Origin: Bathymodiolus thermophilus thioautotrophic gill symbiont
Lineage (GTDB): Bacteria > Pseudomonadota > Gammaproteobacteria > PS1 > Pseudothioglobaceae
Length of the DNA stretch: 64,000 nt
NCBI RefSeq assembly: GCF_003711265.1
Contig: NZ_CP024634.1
Coordinates: 868,001 to 932,000 of the forward strand
Reading direction: 5' to 3'
Shown: positions 8,471 through 18,126 of the stretch, piece after piece
Numbering within the stretch: position 1 is the stretch's first letter
Layout: every line of letters begins with the position of its first letter
Program-made: the position numbers and the translations under genes
The notes under the pieces: generated by a model
Seen by the model: the letters and a program-made list of their open reading frames with translations, nothing else
The model's database searches: none
What the model was told of the DNA's origin: nothing

Positions 8471-9688
8471 ATGGAATATATAAAAATATTACCTAGATTG
8501 GTAATTGGCCTAATATTATTTAAGCCAGTTCATGCACAAGAAAATCTTTCGTCATTATCTGGCTTCATTCAAAGTATTTGGCAATTCAGCCCAATGCTTC
8601 AAGAGGCAGATGCAAGAGTAAAGGCCGCTAAAGCGCAACAAACAGCATCTTCAAAACGGCTTTACAATCCTGAATTTGGACTTAGTATTGACGACAAAGA
8701 AGGTGCGCCAGTGAGTAAAATTATCAGTATTAGCCAAAGTATTGATTGGAGCGGAAAAGCATCTGCTGCCACTAAAGTGGCTGATTTTGATTTGCAGGCT
8801 TTGATTGCAAAATATGAGCAAGTGCAATATGACTTGGCTACAAATGCCTTGTCGAATCTAGTTAACTACCAATTGGCAAATGAAAATTTAATCTTGTCAA
8901 ATCGTCGAGTTGAATTAATGCGGCGTTTTTCTATATTTGCCAATAATGCTTTTAAAGCTGGAGATTTTGATCAAAGTGGTTATAACTTAGCGCATTTAGC
9001 CTATTCACAAGCATTGATTCAAAGTGCCGATGCACAAGTCGCACTGGTGCAAAGTAAGCAAATACTTGAAATGTCTATAGGGTTTCCTATGGCTGATTTG
9101 CCTGCATTGCCCAAAGTCTTACCAGATATTAAACATCAAAATATTCAAAATTTAGTCGAAAAACTGCCAAAAATTCGTCTTTTGGAAAGTCAATTAATGT
9201 CTGCAAAAGCAGAAATTTCATACGCTGTATTGAAAAAAACTACCGACCCAACAATCAATCTGACTGCTGGAAAAAATGAGGGTGATAATACCGTCGGGTT
9301 GTCTTTGTCTATTCCTTTTAATATTTTTAATGATTATAGTGCCAATGTTGATGTGGTCAAATATCAGGCTATTGCCAAGGAAAAAGTATTAAAAGATGCT
9401 TATTATTCAGCACAAGTAAGATTAAAGAGCCGTCAAAAAATCTATCAAATATTGCGTAACGCTTGGCAAACTTGGCACCAAGAGGGTGAGAATACTTTGC
9501 TTAATCAAGTTAATACTTTGGAAAATAAATTCAAAATTGGTGATATCAATACGACCGATTACTTGGTGCAAATTGAGCAAATACTGAACAGTGAAATTGC
9601 CACTAAAGATTTACATGCTAAGGCTTGGAGGGCTTGGTTTGATTGGCTTAGCGCTTCAGGAAAAATTAAACAATGGTTAGGAGAATAA
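8471..9688 (+). CDS. Outer-membrane factor of an RND metal-efflux system (CzcC/CusC-like, TolC family)
   Basis: This protein would form the outer-membrane channel of a tripartite metal exporter. It has 405 residues with a signal-like N-terminus (ILPRLVIGLILFKPVHA). The two-fold repeat of long amphipathic helices typical of outer-membrane efflux proteins is visible, with ANLxxL-type packing and segments such as NPEFGLSIDDKEG and VGLSLSIPFNIFNDY, the recurring strand-turn-helix motif. AGGGAAAAT precedes its ATG. The periplasmic adaptor gene starts two bases after its stop. CzcC-like is chosen over TolC because of the operon partners and the shorter length. Confidence 0.88.
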   Translation: MEYIKILPRLVIGLILFKPVHAQENLSSLSGFIQSIWQFSPMLQEADARVKAAKAQQTASSKRLYNPEFGLSIDDKEGAPVSKIISISQSIDWSGKASAATKVADFDLQALIAKYEQVQYDLATNALSNLVNYQLANENLILSNRRVELMRRFSIFANNAFKAGDFDQSGYNLAHLAYSQALIQSADAQVALVQSKQILEMSIGFPMADLPALPKVLPDIKHQNIQNLVEKLPKIRLLESQLMSAKAEISYAVLKKTTDPTINLTAGKNEGDNTVGLSLSIPFNIFNDYSANVDVVKYQAIAKEKVLKDAYYSAQVRLKSRQKIYQILRNAWQTWHQEGENTLLNQVNTLENKFKIGDINTTDYLVQIEQILNSEIATKDLHAKAWRAWFDWLSASGKIKQWLGE

Positions 9689-9690
9689 AA

Positions 9691-10836
9691 ATGAGAACAA
9701 TATTATTAACATGGGTGCTGTCTATTTTGATGCCAATTTCAATTTTTGCACAAACACAAGTGCATCAAGACGAAGAAGAAAAACAGGAAGAAATGCAAAA
9801 AGAGTCTACACATGAAGAAGGCTCTGTGGATATTTCTATTGAATCAATGAAAGTCGCAGGCATTGTAGTCAAGCCGTTAGCGTTGCAAAATCTTAAGAAC
9901 GAGTTAAGTGTGCCTGCTGAGGTGAAACTTAATGCTTATTTGAGTAGCAAAGTAGCGTCTAGAATTAGTGCCCAGGTAGTGTCTCGAGAGGCCAAGTTAG
10001 GGGATTTTGTAAAACAAGGTCAGGCACTGGTAACACTTTCTAGTGTGGCAATGGCGCAAGCAGTAGGGGAATTTTTATTGGCAAGTGAAGAGTGGCATCG
10101 AGTGCAAAAATTGGGGGAATCTACAGTTTCTTCGAAGCGCTATAATCAAGCAAGAATTGCCTATATCAGTGTGCGTGGAAAAATAATGGCGTATGGTATG
10201 AATGATTTACAAATTGAGGCGTTAAAGAACAGTAAAACCCCCAAAATACTGGATAGATTTCGACTGTTGGCACCTAAAAAAGGTGTGATTGTCAGTGATG
10301 ATTTTATTGAAGGCGAACTGATTGAACCGGGGCAAGTTTTGTTTGATATTGTCAACGAAAGCGTTCTTTGGATTGAGGCGCAACTTTCACCAAAACAAGC
10401 GCTCTTGGTTGAAGTTGGTGCAAATGTTCGTATTTACGCATCAGATGATGGTTATTTGCAGGGAAAAGTGGTGCAAAAACATCATTTATTAGACGAAAAA
10501 ACCAGAACTATTGGTGTTCGTATTCAAGTGAGCAATGAACAGGATAAGTTGCACCCCGGTATGTATGTTGATGTGCGCATTCAGACGCAACAAGGTAAAC
10601 AATATTTGGCTCTGCCAACAGAATCGCTTTTGCGTAGTGCAGATGGTGATTGGGTGGTGTTTGTTGAACAGGATGAGGTTGGAGAATTTAAACCTATTGA
10701 AGTTGAGGTGGTAAAAACCATCAATGACCATACCGTTATTAAAGGCTTAAAAATAGGGGCACGCGTAGTGGTAAAGGGCGCATTTTTTGTGCAATCTGAG
10801 TTGGCAAAATCAGGGTTTTCAGTTCATAATCATTAA
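9691..10836 (+). CDS. Periplasmic adaptor of RND metal efflux (CzcB/CusB-like)
   Basis: This membrane-fusion protein would connect the RND pump to the outer-membrane channel. ATG 9691 is chosen over an in-frame upstream start at 9673 because AGGAG (9679-9683) precedes it and the signal peptide (MRTILLTWVLSILMPISIFA) then begins cleanly. The 381 residues show an acidic/His stretch after the signal (HQDEEEKQEE and HEEG, a possible metal-binding site), a lipoyl/barrel-sandwich half-motif (GDFVKQGQALVTL), a helical hairpin, the second half (APKKGVIVSDDFIEGELIEPGQ) and beta-barrel strands (LHPGMYVDVRI). The C-terminus ends HNH. Confidence 0.9.
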   Translation: MRTILLTWVLSILMPISIFAQTQVHQDEEEKQEEMQKESTHEEGSVDISIESMKVAGIVVKPLALQNLKNELSVPAEVKLNAYLSSKVASRISAQVVSREAKLGDFVKQGQALVTLSSVAMAQAVGEFLLASEEWHRVQKLGESTVSSKRYNQARIAYISVRGKIMAYGMNDLQIEALKNSKTPKILDRFRLLAPKKGVIVSDDFIEGELIEPGQVLFDIVNESVLWIEAQLSPKQALLVEVGANVRIYASDDGYLQGKVVQKHHLLDEKTRTIGVRIQVSNEQDKLHPGMYVDVRIQTQQGKQYLALPTESLLRSADGDWVVFVEQDEVGEFKPIEVEVVKTINDHTVIKGLKIGARVVVKGAFFVQSELAKSGFSVHNH

Positions 10837-10847
10837 AGGTAAAAACA

Positions 10848-13800
10848 ATGTTAAATAAAATAATAGATGGTGCATTACGCAATCGTTTAATGATTGTATT
10901 AATGCTTTTGGCGGTGGCAATAGGTGCTTTTATGATGTTGCCAAAATTGAATTTAGATGCTTTTCCTGATGTGACTAATGTACAAGTAACAGTCAATACA
11001 GAGGCAAAAGGGTTGGCATCAGAGGAAGTGGAGCAGTTGATTACTTACCCCATTGAGGCGGTTATGTATTCATTGCCTGATGTGGAGCAAGTGCGCTCAG
11101 TTTCTAAAACTGGCTTGTCTTTAGTAACTGTAGTTTTTAAAGAAGGCGTGGATATTTATTTTGCCAGGCAATTGGTATTTGAGCGCTTGCAAGCTGCTAA
11201 GGAAGAGATTCCAAATGGTATCGGAACCCCTGCAATGGGGCCCAATACCTCAGGTTTGGGGCAAGTGTTCCAATATATGTTGCGTACAGATGATAGGCAA
11301 AAGTTTGACACTATAGCGTTGAGAAGTCTAAACGATTGGGTGGTAAAACTCTTATTGATGCCAATTGATGGCGTTACTGAAGTATTGGCATTTGGTGGAG
11401 ATGTGAAGCAATATCAGGTGCAGTTAAATCCAAGTAAATTACTTTCTTACGGGCTACGCACACAAGATGTTGTCCAAGCGATTGAATCTAGTAATCGCAA
11501 TGCAGGTGGATGGTATCTTAACCGTGGAGCAGAGCAACTGGTAATACGCGGCGTTGGCTGGGTGCGTGGTGGTGAAAATGGTTTGCGTGATATTGCTAAT
11601 GTGCCTATTAAAGATGAAGATGGTGTGGTGGTGCGTGTTGCTGATGTGGCTGAGGTTAAATACGGTTCAGAAATTCGCCAAGGTGCAGTGTCTATCACAC
11701 TGCGTGATGAAGCGGGCAACCCTAAACAAATGGGTGAAGTGGTAACGGGTATTATTATGAAGCGTATGGGGGCAAACACCAAATCCACCATTGATGCAAT
11801 CAATGAACGCTTGCCGATTATTCAAAATGCATTGCCTGAAGGTGTGGTAATTGAGGCTTTTTATGATCAAGCGGATTTGGTTGATCAGGCTGTGGGTACA
11901 GTAATCAAAGCATTGGTTGAAGCGTTTGTGCTAATTGTAGTGGTACTTGTTTTCTTTTTAATGAATCTTCGTGCTGCTGCTTTGGTATTACTATCAGTAC
12001 CTGTTTCGATTGTGTTGGCATTAATGGCAATGTCATATTGGAAAGTGTCAGCCAATTTAATGTCGCTCGGTGGTTTGGCCATTGCCATTGGTATGATGGT
12101 TGATGGGTCGGTAGTGATGATGGAAAATATTTTTAAACATTTGTCAAATCATGATGAAAAATCCAATCCCGGTGGCGTACGCTTACGCATTTTAGAGGCT
12201 TCACGAGAGGTTGGACGCCCTGTGTTTTTTGCAGTGCTTATTATCATTGTTGTGTTTGCACCGTTGTTCACGCTAGAAGGTGTGGAGGGAAAATTGTTCC
12301 AGCCGATGGCCATTAGTATTGTATTGGCAATGATAGCATCACTTATGGTGGCACTTATGGTGGTACCAGCGCTGTCAACTTATTTATTTACCAAAGGGGT
12401 GGAACATAAATCAACACGAGCACTTGATTTTATCGACATGCGTTATAAAAAATTACTTAATATTGCATTGCGTACGCGTAAAAGCGTGGTGGCAATTGCA
12501 ATTACCTTGTTTATTGGGTCTTTGTCGCTGGTGCCATTTTTAGGTACAGAGTTTGTGCCAGAGTTGGAAGAGGGGACTATTAATATTCGTGTTACGCTTG
12601 CACCCTCATCAAGTTTAGAAACTTCTTTTGAAGTGGCGCAAAAACTTGAGCGTATATTAATGCAATTTCCAGAAGTAATTTATGCATCTAGTCGTATTGG
12701 GCGTGCAGAAATTGGTGGCGATCCAGAGCCTGTTTCTAATGTGGAAATTTATTTAGGTTTAAAACCTGTTGATGAGTGGACTTCTGCAGATAATCGCTTT
12801 GCGTTGCAAAAACTCATGCAGGAAAAAATGTCAATCCACCCAGGTTTGCTATTTACTTTCTCTCAACCAATTGCCACCCGAGTTGATGAACTATTATCTG
12901 GGGTTAAAGCACAATTGGCCATTAAATTATTCGGCCCTGATTTGGATGTTTTGAGTGAAAAAGGTAAGGCGATTGAAACCTTAGTGCGTCAAATTGATGG
13001 CGCAACTTCGGTGGAAATGGAGCAAATTGTAGGTGAGGCACAGTTGGTAATACGCCCAAATAGGGCGCAGTTATCACGCTATGGCATTTCAATTTCACAA
13101 GTGATGTCGTTGATTTCTGATGCCATTGGTGGGGTATCTGCTGGGCAGGTAATTCAAGGTAATGAGCGTTATGATATTTATGTGCGCCTTGCTGAAAAAT
13201 ACCGTAATAATTCAGTGGCAATTGCCAATTTAATTATTCAGTCTCCTAAGGGTGCTTGGGTTAAATTAAGTGAGATTGCTTCGGTTTCCATTGAGGCGGG
13301 TCCACCTCAAATTAGGCGTGATGATGTTCAAAGGCGCGTCGTGATTCAATCAAATGTTAGTGGGCGTGATATGGGTAGTTTTGTGGCAGAAATCAATCAA
13401 CGCATAAAATCTGAGGTAAATTTACCTGTGGGGTATTCGGTGGTTTATGGCGGTCAGTTTGAAAATCAACAGCGTGCCCAAGCAAGGTTAATGATTGTGG
13501 TGCCTATTTCGTTAGGATTGATATTTTTACTGCTATTTTTTGCTTTTGGTTCGGTGAGTCAGGCCACGCTTATTATGCTCAATGTGCCTTTGGCAATGAT
13601 AGGCGGTATTAGCGCATTATTTATTTCAGGTCAATATTTATCTGTACCAGGTTCAATTGGTTTTATTGCTTTATTTGGTGTGGCAGTGCTAAATGGTGTG
13701 GTTATGGTAAATTCAATTAATTTGCTAGTAGAAAGCGGATCCAAACTTAGCGATGCCGTCTTTAACGGCGCATTGTCGAGATTACGCCCAGTATTAATGA

Positions 13801-13991
13801 CTGCTTCAATTGCCGCATTAGGTTTAGTTCCGATGTTGTTGGCAACTGGGGTGGGGTCAGAGGTGCAACGACCATTGGCAACAGTAGTGGTTGGCGGATT
13901 GTTTTCTTCAACGCTATTAACTTTGTTTGTTTTACCAGTGTTATACGGTCGTTTTTCTCGTCAAATTATTACTGGTAATTTAAAACAATAA
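10848..13991 (+). CDS. Heavy-metal RND transporter (CzcA/CusA family)
   Basis: This inner-membrane proton antiporter is the motor of the tripartite system. At 1,047 residues it has the family length, with 12 membrane helices in the 1+5+1+5 plan and two large periplasmic loops. The N-terminal segment LDAFPDVTNVQVTVNTEA is the heavy-metal-efflux RND signature. The helix-4 region reads GGLAIAIGMMVDGSVVMMEN, with Asp and Glu for proton relay. It lacks the DFG seen in zinc/cobalt CzcA proteins and is closer to the CusA-like pattern, but it does not have the exact copper/silver form, so the metal is not decided. It is the last gene of the operon; a CDF transporter gene follows convergently after 5 bp. 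Confidence 0.93.
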   Translation: MLNKIIDGALRNRLMIVLMLLAVAIGAFMMLPKLNLDAFPDVTNVQVTVNTEAKGLASEEVEQLITYPIEAVMYSLPDVEQVRSVSKTGLSLVTVVFKEGVDIYFARQLVFERLQAAKEEIPNGIGTPAMGPNTSGLGQVFQYMLRTDDRQKFDTIALRSLNDWVVKLLLMPIDGVTEVLAFGGDVKQYQVQLNPSKLLSYGLRTQDVVQAIESSNRNAGGWYLNRGAEQLVIRGVGWVRGGENGLRDIANVPIKDEDGVVVRVADVAEVKYGSEIRQGAVSITLRDEAGNPKQMGEVVTGIIMKRMGANTKSTIDAINERLPIIQNALPEGVVIEAFYDQADLVDQAVGTVIKALVEAFVLIVVVLVFFLMNLRAAALVLLSVPVSIVLALMAMSYWKVSANLMSLGGLAIAIGMMVDGSVVMMENIFKHLSNHDEKSNPGGVRLRILEASREVGRPVFFAVLIIIVVFAPLFTLEGVEGKLFQPMAISIVLAMIASLMVALMVVPALSTYLFTKGVEHKSTRALDFIDMRYKKLLNIALRTRKSVVAIAITLFIGSLSLVPFLGTEFVPELEEGTINIRVTLAPSSSLETSFEVAQKLERILMQFPEVIYASSRIGRAEIGGDPEPVSNVEIYLGLKPVDEWTSADNRFALQKLMQEKMSIHPGLLFTFSQPIATRVDELLSGVKAQLAIKLFGPDLDVLSEKGKAIETLVRQIDGATSVEMEQIVGEAQLVIRPNRAQLSRYGISISQVMSLISDAIGGVSAGQVIQGNERYDIYVRLAEKYRNNSVAIANLIIQSPKGAWVKLSEIASVSIEAGPPQIRRDDVQRRVVIQSNVSGRDMGSFVAEINQRIKSEVNLPVGYSVVYGGQFENQQRAQARLMIVVPISLGLIFLLLFFAFGSVSQATLIMLNVPLAMIGGISALFISGQYLSVPGSIGFIALFGVAVLNGVVMVNSINLLVESGSKLSDAVFNGALSRLRPVLMTASIAALGLVPMLLATGVGSEVQRPLATVVVGGLFSSTLLTLFVLPVLYGRFSRQIITGNLKQ

Positions 13992-13996
13992 GGGGG

Positions 13997-15136
13997 TTAG
14001 TTATTGCTGAAATATATCTTTATTTTGCCGAAGTATTTTAAATCAGCAATGGCTGTTTGTAGTTTTTTTAAAATTTCGTTGTCATTTTTATCTGCTGTTA
14101 AACAACTTAAAGGCAGATAAAAATCTACATGGATTTTACCTTCTAAGTAATGTAATTGAATGCGCTCAATTTCGCCATCACATTCGTTGTTGAATAGGGC
14201 TTTATTGAGTATGCCAAGTGCTTTTGCTCGTTCAGGTAGGTGTTCGCAAGGGGCTGCTGTTTCATCGTCTTCGGGGTCAATGTGTACGGTAACATCGTCT
14301 AAATCTTCTAAGCACTCTTTGGCTACACGCTCAACACTTACGCTGATAATGTGACCTTCGCTTACGCTTAAAAATGGATCAACTTGCACATGCACATCGG
14401 CTGAAATGGCGTGTCCAATTTTGCGTGTGCGCAGTGAATGCACATTATTAACGCCACTAATCATACCAATGGCTGTTTTAAGTTGATCAACTTGCTCAAC
14501 ATCAATTGCAGTATCCACCAATTCCTTAGCGGCATTTGAGCCTAAATTCCAAGCAATCATCATCACCATTAAACCAACTACAATAGCAGCCACACTATCA
14601 AGATACGGATAGCCATTTAAACTGCCAAAAACACCTACCAGTACCACAATAGATGACAGTGCATCTGAGCGGTGATGCCAAGCATTGGCCTTGAGCATAT
14701 CTGATTTATACGCTTTAGCGACTTTGATGGTGTACCAATATAAAGCCTCTTTGGAGAAAATAGACAGGGCAGCAACACTTAAAAGCAAAGCGCTGTGTGA
14801 AAGGGTGCTTGGACTGTTTAGGCGTCCAAAGGCATCATAAATAATGCCAATACTCACCAATGACAGAATAATTGCCAAACCTAGTGTTGCAACAGTTTCA
14901 AAGCGCTTATGTCCATAAGGGTGGTCGGTATCTGCTGCTTCATTGGCGTGTTTGACGGCGTATAAAACCACGGCATCGGACAATAAATCTGAAAACGAAT
15001 GGACTCCATCGGCAATCAATGCGCCTGAGTTACCCAGTACACCAGCAATAATTTTAAAGACAGAGAGTAAAAAATCTACAATTGCACCAATAAGGGTAAT
15101 TTTTTGACTGGCTTTTTTTCGATTTAGTGGATTCAT
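13997..15136 (-). CDS. Cation diffusion facilitator (zinc/iron-type CDF transporter)
   Basis: This is a divalent-cation/proton antiporter of the CDF family, with six membrane helices and a cytoplasmic C-terminal domain; 379 residues is longer than FieF (~300) because of an extended tail. The metal site motifs are visible as HxxxD in both helix 2 (GVHSFSDLLSD) and helix 5 (AWHHRSDALSS), the His-Asp/His-Asp pattern usual for zinc-transporting members. The loop DTDHPYGHKRFET is the family signature. The C-terminal domain includes DVHVQVDPFLSVSEGH and VTVHIDPEDDE. Its 3' end is 5 bp from the end of the RND gene, making two adjacent metal-export units. Confidence 0.9.
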   Translation of the reverse strand: MNPLNRKKASQKITLIGAIVDFLLSVFKIIAGVLGNSGALIADGVHSFSDLLSDAVVLYAVKHANEAADTDHPYGHKRFETVATLGLAIILSLVSIGIIYDAFGRLNSPSTLSHSALLLSVAALSIFSKEALYWYTIKVAKAYKSDMLKANAWHHRSDALSSIVVLVGVFGSLNGYPYLDSVAAIVVGLMVMMIAWNLGSNAAKELVDTAIDVEQVDQLKTAIGMISGVNNVHSLRTRKIGHAISADVHVQVDPFLSVSEGHIISVSVERVAKECLEDLDDVTVHIDPEDDETAAPCEHLPERAKALGILNKALFNNECDGEIERIQLHYLEGKIHVDFYLPLSCLTADKNDNEILKKLQTAIADLKYFGKIKIYFSNN

Positions 15137-15264
15137 ATATTTGGTTATTTTATGTTATTTAATGGTAAATAGTGAATATATCAAAATATTATTATATTTA
15201 TGAAACCACTGTATTGGATGCGGGCGTTGAATAAAGGGAAAATTTTATTCAGTTGTTAATATTT

Positions 15265-15338
15265 GAGACCTTTGCATAAACATGGATGATTAGCAAAAAT
15301 TCAATTTTTGATGATTATTTATATTCATACAAAGGTCT
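15265..15338. repeat. MITE-like element, family 1 (short 74-bp form)
   Basis: The left end is GAGACCTTTGCATAAACATG and the right end reads ATTCATACAAAGGTCT, an inverted copy. Inner halves also pair (ATGATTAGCAAAAATTG against CAATTTTTGATGAT). There is no coding capacity. Full-length relatives of 150-170 bp occur elsewhere in the window; this one lacks their middle. It lies upstream of the feoA promoter. Confidence 0.8.
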
Positions 15339-15422
15339 GTTTATATGCAGCCCTGTCATTATTAAATTATGTATTGACCACTAATTATAATGATTAGCAG
15401 GCGGGTAATTTTTAAAAATACA

Positions 15423-15455
15423 TTGCTAATGTAAATGATAATAGGTATCATTTAC
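15423..15455 (+). promoter_or_regulatory. feoAB promoter with an overlapping Fur-box-like palindrome
   Basis: A perfect 10-bp inverted repeat, GTAAATGATA (15431-15440) and TATCATTTAC (15446-15455) around a 5-bp centre, matches the AT-rich GATAAT-type symmetry of Fur operators. It overlaps a fair sigma-70 promoter: TTGCTA (15423-15428), a 17-bp spacer, TATCAT (15446-15451). Fur with ferrous iron bound here would block RNA polymerase. The gene downstream is the ferrous-iron uptake gene feoA, which fits iron repression. Confidence 0.75.
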
Positions 15456-15483
15456 ACTTTATTTACACAAAGGTTCCTTAAGA

Positions 15484-15705
15484 ATGACGCTATTATCAAA
15501 TCAAAAAAACGGATGCCTGTGTGAAATAAACAGTATTGATTTGCCACATTCAAAGAAAATCAAATTGTTAGGCTTGGGTATTCATACGGGTCTAACAGCA
15601 TTTGTTTTAAGAAATCGTGGTGGCGATATGGTTTTGGCTTTAGGCAATGCACGGGTTAGTATCGGGAGAACCATGGCCAATTTAATTAAGGTAACCACAT
15701 TATGA
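15484..15705 (+). CDS. feoA: Ferrous iron transport accessory protein FeoA
   Basis: FeoA is a small SH3-like cytoplasmic protein needed for FeoB-dependent ferrous iron uptake. The 73 residues show the family pattern: a short N-terminus ending in hydrophobic residues, KKIKLLGLGIHTG, then GDMVLALGNARVSIGRTMANLI, where the last segment is the conserved C-terminal strand. It overlaps feoB by four bases (ATGA), so the two are coupled. The upstream palindrome suggests Fur control. Confidence 0.88.
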   Translation: MTLLSNQKNGCLCEINSIDLPHSKKIKLLGLGIHTGLTAFVLRNRGGDMVLALGNARVSIGRTMANLIKVTTL

Positions 15706-17891
15706 TATTTGAAAAAATTGCATTAATTGGCAATCCAAACGCTGGCAAAACAACGCTTTTTAATTTGTTAACGGGTGCAAAACAACGCACAGGGAATTGG
15801 CCGGGTGTTACGGTTGACCGTAAAGAGGGTGAATTCAACCATGCAAATAAGACCTATAAAATCGTTGATTTACCAGGTGTTTATTCAATTGATGATAAAG
15901 AATCATCGATTGATGAGCAAATTGCCAGGGAGTTTGTGCTTAATCATTCTGAGTATTTATATTTTAATATTGTTGATGCATCAACATTGGAGCGTGGACT
16001 TTATTTGACAACGCAACTAAGGGAATTGGGGATAAATGTTGTTGTGCTTCTTAATATGATGGATGTTGTGCGTAAGCGTGGTATGGAAATTGATATTGAG
16101 GCGTTAAAAAAATCTATGGGTTGTGCGGTTATCCCAATTTCACTGAAAGAAACACTTGATTTTTCAGTATTGTCTCAGGCGATAGAAAGTTTTAATCCCG
16201 CCATAAAATTGGTTGTTGATTACCCAATTGATGAGATTGAAGCAGCGCAAAGTGCTGATAATGAAGCCCAAGTTGGATTGTTAAAAGCAGAAAGTCGATT
16301 TACTTATGCCAATAAGATTGCCAACCAAGTTATTCAACATGCGACCAGTCTAAAACAAACCGTTTCAGATAAAGTGGACAGGCTGGTATTGGGCAGTTTT
16401 ACCGGTGTGCCGATATTTTTAATGATTATGTATTTATTGTTTTTGGTTAGTATTAATTTTGGCGGTGCTTTAATTGATTTCTTTGACCTTGCTGCTGGCA
16501 CTATTTTTGTCGGCGGTGCAGGTAACTTGTTACAGAATATTGGTATGCCCGAGTTTTTGACGGTTATTATTGCTGATGGTATTGGTGGCGGCATTCAGGT
16601 GGTGGCAACTTTTATTCCCATTATTGCAGCGCTTTATTTGTTCTTAACGCTGCTAGAGGAGGTGGGTTATATGGCAAGAGCTGCTTTTGTAATGGATCAA
16701 TTTATGCGCAAAATTGGGCTGTCAGGTAAGGCATTTATCCCTCTTATCGTTGGCTTTGGTTGCAATGTTCCAGGCATTATGGCGGCACGAACGCTAGACA
16801 CACATCGGGAGCGTGTTACCACAGTGCTGATGGCGCCCTTTATGTCATGTGGTGCTAGACTTGCGGTGTATGCTTTGTTTGCAGCTGCATTTTTCCCAGT
16901 TGGTGGTCAAAATATTGTATTTGCTCTATATGTAATTGGCATTTTGTTTGCGATTTTAACAGGGTTAATTTTAAAGTATGCATTTAAAGGTGACGACACC
17001 AGTGATTTTTTAATGGAATTGCCAAATTACCAATTGCCTTCTTTTAGAAATCTTATTATCAACACTTGGAACAAATTAAAGGCCTTTGTGCTAGGTGCAG
17101 GTAAGGTTATTGTATTTGTGGTAATGATTATCAATGTGGTTAATAGTATTGGCATTGATGGCAGTTTTGGCAATCAAGATTCTAAAAATTCATTGTTGAG
17201 TAAAGTCGCACAAACACTAACACCTGTGTTTAAACCCATGGGCATTGAGGCGGACAATTGGCCAGCCACAGTGGGTATCGTAACAGGTATTTTGGCAAAA
17301 GAAGTGGTTGTCGGCACATTGGATTCATTGTATTCTGGCATTGATGCAGAAGAAAACAATACTCAAGAAAAGGTATCTGAATATAGTTTAATAGGTGGCT
17401 TATCAGAAGCATTTGCAACCATTCCTGCCAATCTTAACGATGCCATACAAAATTTATCAGACCCATTGGGCTTAGGTGTGCTTGATGATACACATTCACA
17501 AACATTGGCTGCACGCTCGCAAGAAGTTTCCACCGCAACATTTGGTGCTATGGTCTCGCGTTTTGATGGCAAAGTGGGTGCTTTTGCCTATTTACTCTTT
17601 ATTTTGTTGTATTTTCCCTGTGTAGCAGCCTTTGGTGCTATGATTCGTGAAATTGGCAAAACTTGGGCAACTGTGGGCGCTTTGTGGGCTACGGGTTTGG
17701 CGTATTTTTCGGCAACTGTTTTTTATCAGGTTGGTACTTTTTCCCAGCACCCTTGGTATTCATTGTTATGGATTGGCATATCGTTTGCCATTTTGGCAGC
17801 CTCAGTAATAATGCTGGTACGCACAGGTAAAAAAGCCAGTCGCCACATTATTCCTATTGTTACCGAATCTACTTGTCGGCATTGTAAATAG
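15702..17891 (+). CDS. feoB: Ferrous iron transporter FeoB
   Basis: FeoB imports ferrous iron across the inner membrane. The 729 residues begin with the GTPase domain: G1 loop GNPNAGKTTL (~10-19), the switch segment GNWPGVTVD, G3 DLPG and G4 NMMD. A helical GDI-like region follows (to ~220). The membrane core contains two Gate motifs, with the signature segments EEVGYMARAAFVMDQF, GFGCNVPGIMAAR and ILAKEVVVGTL. The C-terminus ends in a short Cys/His tail (CRHCK). No feoC is visible. The gene ends 13 bases before a MITE-like repeat. Confidence 0.96.
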   Translation: MIFEKIALIGNPNAGKTTLFNLLTGAKQRTGNWPGVTVDRKEGEFNHANKTYKIVDLPGVYSIDDKESSIDEQIAREFVLNHSEYLYFNIVDASTLERGLYLTTQLRELGINVVVLLNMMDVVRKRGMEIDIEALKKSMGCAVIPISLKETLDFSVLSQAIESFNPAIKLVVDYPIDEIEAAQSADNEAQVGLLKAESRFTYANKIANQVIQHATSLKQTVSDKVDRLVLGSFTGVPIFLMIMYLLFLVSINFGGALIDFFDLAAGTIFVGGAGNLLQNIGMPEFLTVIIADGIGGGIQVVATFIPIIAALYLFLTLLEEVGYMARAAFVMDQFMRKIGLSGKAFIPLIVGFGCNVPGIMAARTLDTHRERVTTVLMAPFMSCGARLAVYALFAAAFFPVGGQNIVFALYVIGILFAILTGLILKYAFKGDDTSDFLMELPNYQLPSFRNLIINTWNKLKAFVLGAGKVIVFVVMIINVVNSIGIDGSFGNQDSKNSLLSKVAQTLTPVFKPMGIEADNWPATVGIVTGILAKEVVVGTLDSLYSGIDAEENNTQEKVSEYSLIGGLSEAFATIPANLNDAIQNLSDPLGLGVLDDTHSQTLAARSQEVSTATFGAMVSRFDGKVGAFAYLLFILLYFPCVAAFGAMIREIGKTWATVGALWATGLAYFSATVFYQVGTFSQHPWYSLLWIGISFAILAASVIMLVRTGKKASRHIIPIVTESTCRHCK

Positions 17892-17904
17892 AGGTTTTTA
17901 CACG

Positions 17905-18072
17905 GATACTTCTACATAAATATGAACAATTAAGGACTGTAGGGAGGGGTTTATAATCGCTCCTTCTCTGCATAAAGTTTAAGGAAGTTACCAATTTAGT
18001 CAGCGATATAGTAACCCTTTAAGTGGGTAAAAATTGAATTTTACCAATCACTCATATTTATGCAAAGGTCTC
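17905..18072. repeat. MITE-like element, family 1 (about 168 bp)
   Basis: The right end (ATATTTATGCAAAGGTCTC) is the inverted form of the family-1 terminus. The left end (CTACATAAATATGAACAATTA) is degraded. The interior has the usual AAAGTTTAAGGAAGTTACCAA-type segment. It fills most of the gap between feoB and argJ. Confidence 0.75.
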
Positions 18073-18126
18073 TTTAAATAAGTAAAATACCCTTGATTAC
18101 TAGAGACTTACAATTAAAGGCAGACA

